A stretch of 11,438 nucleotides of DNA from an uncultured Treponema sp. Lineage in GTDB: Bacteria; Spirochaetota; Spirochaetia; Treponematales; Treponemataceae. The notes under the pieces were generated by a model, which saw only the letters and a program-made list of their open reading frames with translations, did no database searches and was not told the origin of the DNA. The stretch covers positions 1 through 11,438 of the forward strand of contig CAJOPO010000437.1 of assembly GCA_905236315.1 (NCBI GenBank), written 5' to 3'. A program made the translations under genes and the position numbers. Every line of letters begins with the position of its first letter. Positions within the stretch are counted from its first letter, which is position 1. Positions 8,727-11,438 of this stretch are shown piece after piece.

Positions 8727-10229
8727 TTAACATCTTATCAATATACTTGAAATATTTTCTATATATTTTTGCATAGCACTGTCTAGCTTTTTTTGCGCGT
8801 TTATTTTATCTTCATTGCTGATACTTCTTTCTAGTAAAAGGAATTCAGCGGGGGCTGCTTCCTTTATCCATTCTAAAGAATTCTTTTTTTGTTCTATAAG
8901 TTTTAAGAGTAATTCTTTTCTTTTTTTTATAGGCATTAAAAAAGAATCTGTGTCTTTATAAAATAAAGTATTTTCTTTTGGTGTATTTTTTGATATAGAA
9001 TCAAAAAACTGCCAGTTTACGTCTTTTATGTTTCCTAATGTATTTGGATATTTCCAATTATTGCTTAATCTAAATAATCTATTGTTAAAATTTTCGGATG
9101 AAAACCATGATTTGTAAATAGAAAGAGCAGAAGAATTAAATGAAGAAGGTGCAATTCTTGTTTCTTTAGTTGAAAGCCTATAGTCATTAATAGAACTTTG
9201 ATTTTCTAATTCATTTGGCTGTGTATGGGCAAAGCCTTTATTAGAAGCCATGTCTAAACCACAAAAAAATACTAATTGATTATCTGATATATCTAATGCT
9301 ATTTTTGCCGCAGTACCACTTACAGTGCCATTACGGTATGCTCGTAAATTTTTTATTCCAAAACACTTAAAAATATCTTCTGATATTCCGTCTCCATAAG
9401 AAAGGGGAATAATAGGATTATTATTAAATGCCCAACTCCAGCAATTTGCTTCTGGGCTTAATGCTAATGGCATATCTTGAAAATCTTTTAGTGCAAATGA
9501 AATATGCTTCTTTGCCCAATAGCCACCGTCAGTAGATATACATAAATCAGGCTTTATGTTTACATGATGTAATACGCTTAATGCAGAAGATACTGCAATT
9601 AAAAATATATCATTTCGTCTCTGTTTTATTTCTTGTAAAGAAGTTTTTAAACTTGGTCCACTTGCACATATTATAATATTTTTTTCTATAGGCTTTATCA
9701 ATTCTTTTGTTTTATTAAAAAATAATGCAAACTTTATTGCGTTTTTTGCCCATCTTTTAGAAAACCATGAACGTGTTGCAAGTACATTTCTTCCTTTTAA
9801 TACTGCTTTTTTTATTTCTTTCCATGCTAAAGTATGTTCAGAAGGAAATGCTTTTTGGGAAGCTGTCCATGAAGCAAAAAGAGTAGTGCATAAGCCTTCT
9901 TCCCCTAAATAATCAAATAATTGTTCAGAAAGTGATTTTGAGTATCCTTGTATATAAAAAATTTTATCCCATTTATTATTCCATTTATCAAAGGCTTTTG
10001 AATAACGTATACAACATATTTTTGAACTTGGATATTTTGTCCGCAATATTTCAGTTATATATGATATGGCAGGCTCTGTTATTATAACAAAAGACGGATA
10101 GTATGTGCATGATAGGGTAGAAACAAATCTTTCTGCTTCTTTTTGTGGATTATAGGAGGAATGTAATAATACTTTTCCTGCACGACATATATCATAGCCA
10201 TTTGTTGTTTTAGAAAAAGTTATTTCCAT
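8727..10229 (-). CDS. DUF115 / MptE-like (motility accessory factor type) protein, copy 2
   Basis: 500 aa from the ATG at 10229, the same length as its neighbour and a clear but distant paralogue. Shared landmarks in the same order: SSYNPQKEAERF near the N-terminus (YNP also in copy 1), a basic helix SKRWAKNAIKFAL (157-169), CASGPSL (188-194), IAVSSALSVL (211-220), KPDLCISTDGG (226-236), GTVSGTAAKIAL (301-312) and FCGLDMASNKGFAH (322-335). The C-terminus (from about 430) is Lys/Glu-rich and helical. Cytoplasmic, probably a glycosyltransferase-like Maf relative. A longer reading from an ATG at 10262 is rejected because it begins inside the terminator hairpin; the chosen ATG has GTGAGG 11 bases upstream. 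It is the first gene after that terminator and probably heads the three-gene unit with copy 1 and the GGDEF-like protein. Having two copies suggests different donors, different sites or a heteromeric pair; this is inference. Confidence 0.88.
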   Translation of the reverse strand: MEITFSKTTNGYDICRAGKVLLHSSYNPQKEAERFVSTLSCTYYPSFVIITEPAISYITEILRTKYPSSKICCIRYSKAFDKWNNKWDKIFYIQGYSKSLSEQLFDYLGEEGLCTTLFASWTASQKAFPSEHTLAWKEIKKAVLKGRNVLATRSWFSKRWAKNAIKFALFFNKTKELIKPIEKNIIICASGPSLKTSLQEIKQRRNDIFLIAVSSALSVLHHVNIKPDLCISTDGGYWAKKHISFALKDFQDMPLALSPEANCWSWAFNNNPIIPLSYGDGISEDIFKCFGIKNLRAYRNGTVSGTAAKIALDISDNQLVFFCGLDMASNKGFAHTQPNELENQSSINDYRLSTKETRIAPSSFNSSALSIYKSWFSSENFNNRLFRLSNNWKYPNTLGNIKDVNWQFFDSISKNTPKENTLFYKDTDSFLMPIKKRKELLLKLIEQKKNSLEWIKEAAPAEFLLLERSISNEDKINAQKKLDSAMQKYIENISSILIRC

Positions 10230-10240
10230 AAATAATAATG

Positions 10241-10246
10241 CCTCAC
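10241..10246 (-). promoter_or_regulatory. Ribosome binding site of DUF115 copy 2, next to a terminator U-tract
   Basis: GTGAGG on the minus strand, 11 bases before the ATG at 10229. It decides for the shorter start over the ATG at 10262. It follows the U-tract of the upstream terminator within a few bases, so a transcript carrying it must either read through the hairpin or begin very close to it. Confidence 0.65.
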
Positions 10247-10248
10247 TT

Positions 10249-10288
10249 AAAAAAAAGACCATATCTTGCTTTTTGCAAAATATGGTCT
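10249..10288 (-). terminator. Intrinsic terminator after the acidic-protein gene
   Basis: Minus-strand hairpin: arms 10280-10288 and 10256-10264 (9 bp, AGACCATAT/ATATGGTCT), one C/A mismatch, then a 4-bp TTGC/GCAA top with a five-base loop (10270-10274). It is followed on the minus strand by a run of about eight T (10249-10256). It lies 34 bases after the stop of the acidic gene and just before the RBS of DUF115 copy 2. No matching U-tract faces the plus strand, so it works in one direction. Confidence 0.85.
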
Positions 10289-10321
10289 ATGTTAAAATAT
10301 ATAAAGCTATAATTTTAAGAA

Positions 10322-11438
10322 TTAAGATAAACCGAGTTCTGTAAATAGCTTTTTATAAGTGTTAAACTGTTCAGATTTAGCAAATTCTGCAATCTTATCT
10401 TCTGGTAGGCTTTCTAAAAGCTGGTCCATATAAGAAAGAACAGCACGAATTTCTTGCTTCATATCCTCTGGTATGGAATTAACACTACTTGAACTTGCTA
10501 CCATTGCTGCTGCTGTTACTGGAGTAATAGGCGCAGGCTCTTGCGCTGGAACTTCTTCAGTTACAGAGGTAGTTTCTTCTGGTAGAGTTTCGCTTTCTTG
10601 TACTGCTGGCTCAGAAACTTCTTCTTGTGGTTCTGCTTCAACAGAGGTTTCTTCTGGTAGAGTTTCGCTTTCTTGTACTGCTGGCTCAGAAACTTCTTCT
10701 TGTGGTTCAGCCTCAACAGTGGCTTCTTCTGTAGCTATAGCTTCTTCTTCTGTACTTTCTGATTGAGTAGCTTCTGTAGCAGTTTCTTCTGGCATAAGAC
10801 GCTCTTCATTAGAATCAACAGTTTCTTCTTCTACAGGAGCAGAATCCCACTGGTTAAATACTGTTTCTGTTGTGTCTTCACTTATTCCAGTTTCTAATTC
10901 TTCCTCATTTGATTCCTCTTCAGAAACATTTTCTTCTTCTGCAGGAATTGGCTCACTTTGTAAATAATCAAGATTTTCTTTGCTTAAAGGCTCCTCTTCT
11001 GTAACAATACTTTCTTCAGCAGGGGCTTCAAAGCTTTCTTCTTCATTAGTTGAAACATCTTCGGTTGTTTCTGTTGGAACAGGCTCTGTAAAGTCTTCTT
11101 GTTCAGAAAGAGGGCTTGTACTTTCGTCAAATGCCAAAGGTTCATCTAAAGGAGAGTATTCAAAGTCATCTGAAGAGTCTTCATTTACTACTGGAACAAA
11201 GTCTTCTTTGAATCGTTCGTCTTCTTTTACTGTTGCAATAATATTGTTTACTGTAAGAGGACTTTCATTTTCTTCTTCAGTTTCTGGAGCTATTTCTTCT
11301 GAAGAAACAGAAGAAGCAGTGTCCATAAAGTCTGTAGAAGAAGATTCAACTAGAATATCATCAGTCTTTGGAACAGAGATTTCTTCTTCAGAACTTTCTT
11401 CTGTGCTAAGGTCAACATTATCAAGGTCAGGCTCTTCA
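10322..11438 (-). CDS. Highly acidic Glu/Ser/Thr-rich protein with C-terminal helical module, 5' end outside window
   Basis: 371 residues are visible. The frame stays open to the window edge; an in-frame ATG at 11326 has no SD, and the 37 residues before it have the same composition, so the start lies beyond the window. Residues from the window edge to about 300 are low-complexity Glu/Ser/Thr/Pro/Val, probably disordered, and hold two copies of a 25-residue repeat. An Ala/Ser stretch (PVTAAAMVASSSS) then leads to a short ordered-looking end of about 51 residues (bases 10325-10477): DMKQEIRAVLSYMDQLLESL, PEDKIAEFAKSEQ and TYKKLFTELGLS. This end looks like two or three helices and is likely the functional part, perhaps a docking module. 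No membrane segment is seen in the visible part. It ends in its own terminator, so it belongs to the transcript to the right. Function unknown. The composition recalls the acidic linker of the GGDEF-like protein. Confidence 0.85.
   Translation of the reverse strand, partial: EEPDLDNVDLSTEESSEEEISVPKTDDILVESSSTDFMDTASSVSSEEIAPETEEENESPLTVNNIIATVKEDERFKEDFVPVVNEDSSDDFEYSPLDEPLAFDESTSPLSEQEDFTEPVPTETTEDVSTNEEESFEAPAEESIVTEEEPLSKENLDYLQSEPIPAEEENVSEEESNEEELETGISEDTTETVFNQWDSAPVEEETVDSNEERLMPEETATEATQSESTEEEAIATEEATVEAEPQEEVSEPAVQESETLPEETSVEAEPQEEVSEPAVQESETLPEETTSVTEEVPAQEPAPITPVTAAAMVASSSSVNSIPEDMKQEIRAVLSYMDQLLESLPEDKIAEFAKSEQFNTYKKLFTELGLS
10572..10708 (-). repeat. Tandem 75-base repeat, two copies, in the acidic gene
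   Basis: The 62 bases at 10572-10633 are repeated exactly at 10647-10708, a period of 75 bases or 25 codons, so the frame is kept. The encoded unit contains EEVSEPAVQESETLPEE. The flanks match less well (ETTSVTEE against ETSVEAE). Exact identity over 62 bases, including third codon positions, points to a recent duplication; copy number may vary between strains. Confidence 0.93.

Noticed and set aside
10230..10262. Eleven extra N-terminal residues on DUF115 copy 2 from an ATG at 10262
   Set aside because: That start lies in the terminator stem and has no SD; the ATG at 10229 has GTGAGG upstream and gives the expected N-terminus.
10290..10321. AT-rich TATATT-like boxes as a promoter for the DUF115 operon
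   Set aside because: In such AT-rich DNA these boxes are common, and I found no -35 box at proper spacing.
10473..10766. Plus-strand 97-codon Ser-rich open frame with internal repeats
   Set aside because: It is the antisense of the acidic Glu/Ser-rich gene; its repeats only mirror the 75-base duplication, and no RBS is seen.
11324..11326. ATG at 11326 as the start of the acidic protein
   Set aside because: The frame continues upstream to the window edge with the same acidic composition, and no SD precedes this ATG.

Overview
The window looks like chromosomal DNA of a low-GC treponeme (Spirochaetota, Treponema or a close relative). The reasons are the AT-rich base composition, a eukaryal-like (type 2) isoleucyl-tRNA synthetase, loose spirochaetal lipoboxes (LTNC, NVSC), and a lipoprotein directly downstream of ileS that resembles Treponema pallidum TP0453, as I remember that protein and its locus. 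No RNA genes, mobile elements or CRISPR arrays were seen. The whole window is coding apart from short intergenic gaps of at most 92 bases.

Left half, plus strand (1-5500): a tight four-gene operon. It contains ileS (5' end outside the window), a TP0453-like lipoprotein, an enlarged and divergent uracil phosphoribosyltransferase, and a small TPR lipoprotein. The first three are joined by ATGA stop/start overlaps and the fourth starts 3 bases after the third. The operon ends at a perfect 17-bp inverted repeat (5501-5541) that fills the whole gap between two convergent stop codons and can terminate transcription from both sides.

Right half, minus strand (5542-11438): reading right to left, first comes a very acidic Glu/Ser/Thr-rich protein whose start lies beyond the window. 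It ends in a short conserved-looking helical module and is followed by its own intrinsic terminator. Then come two tandem paralogous DUF115/MptE-like proteins, each 500 aa, of the type that includes motility accessory factor (Maf) flagellin glycosyltransferases. Last is a two-pass membrane protein with an extracytoplasmic domain, a long acidic linker and a C-terminal domain that looks like a GGDEF domain without its catalytic signature. The two DUF115 genes and the membrane protein are probably one transcription unit, since they are 34 bases apart or overlap.

The most interesting points are the TP0453-like lipoprotein locked into the ileS operon, the DUF115 pair next to a catalytically dead GGDEF-like membrane protein (a possible glycosylation and signalling module), the divergent UPRT with extensions at both ends, and a terminator placed only a few bases before the ribosome binding site of the first DUF115 gene.
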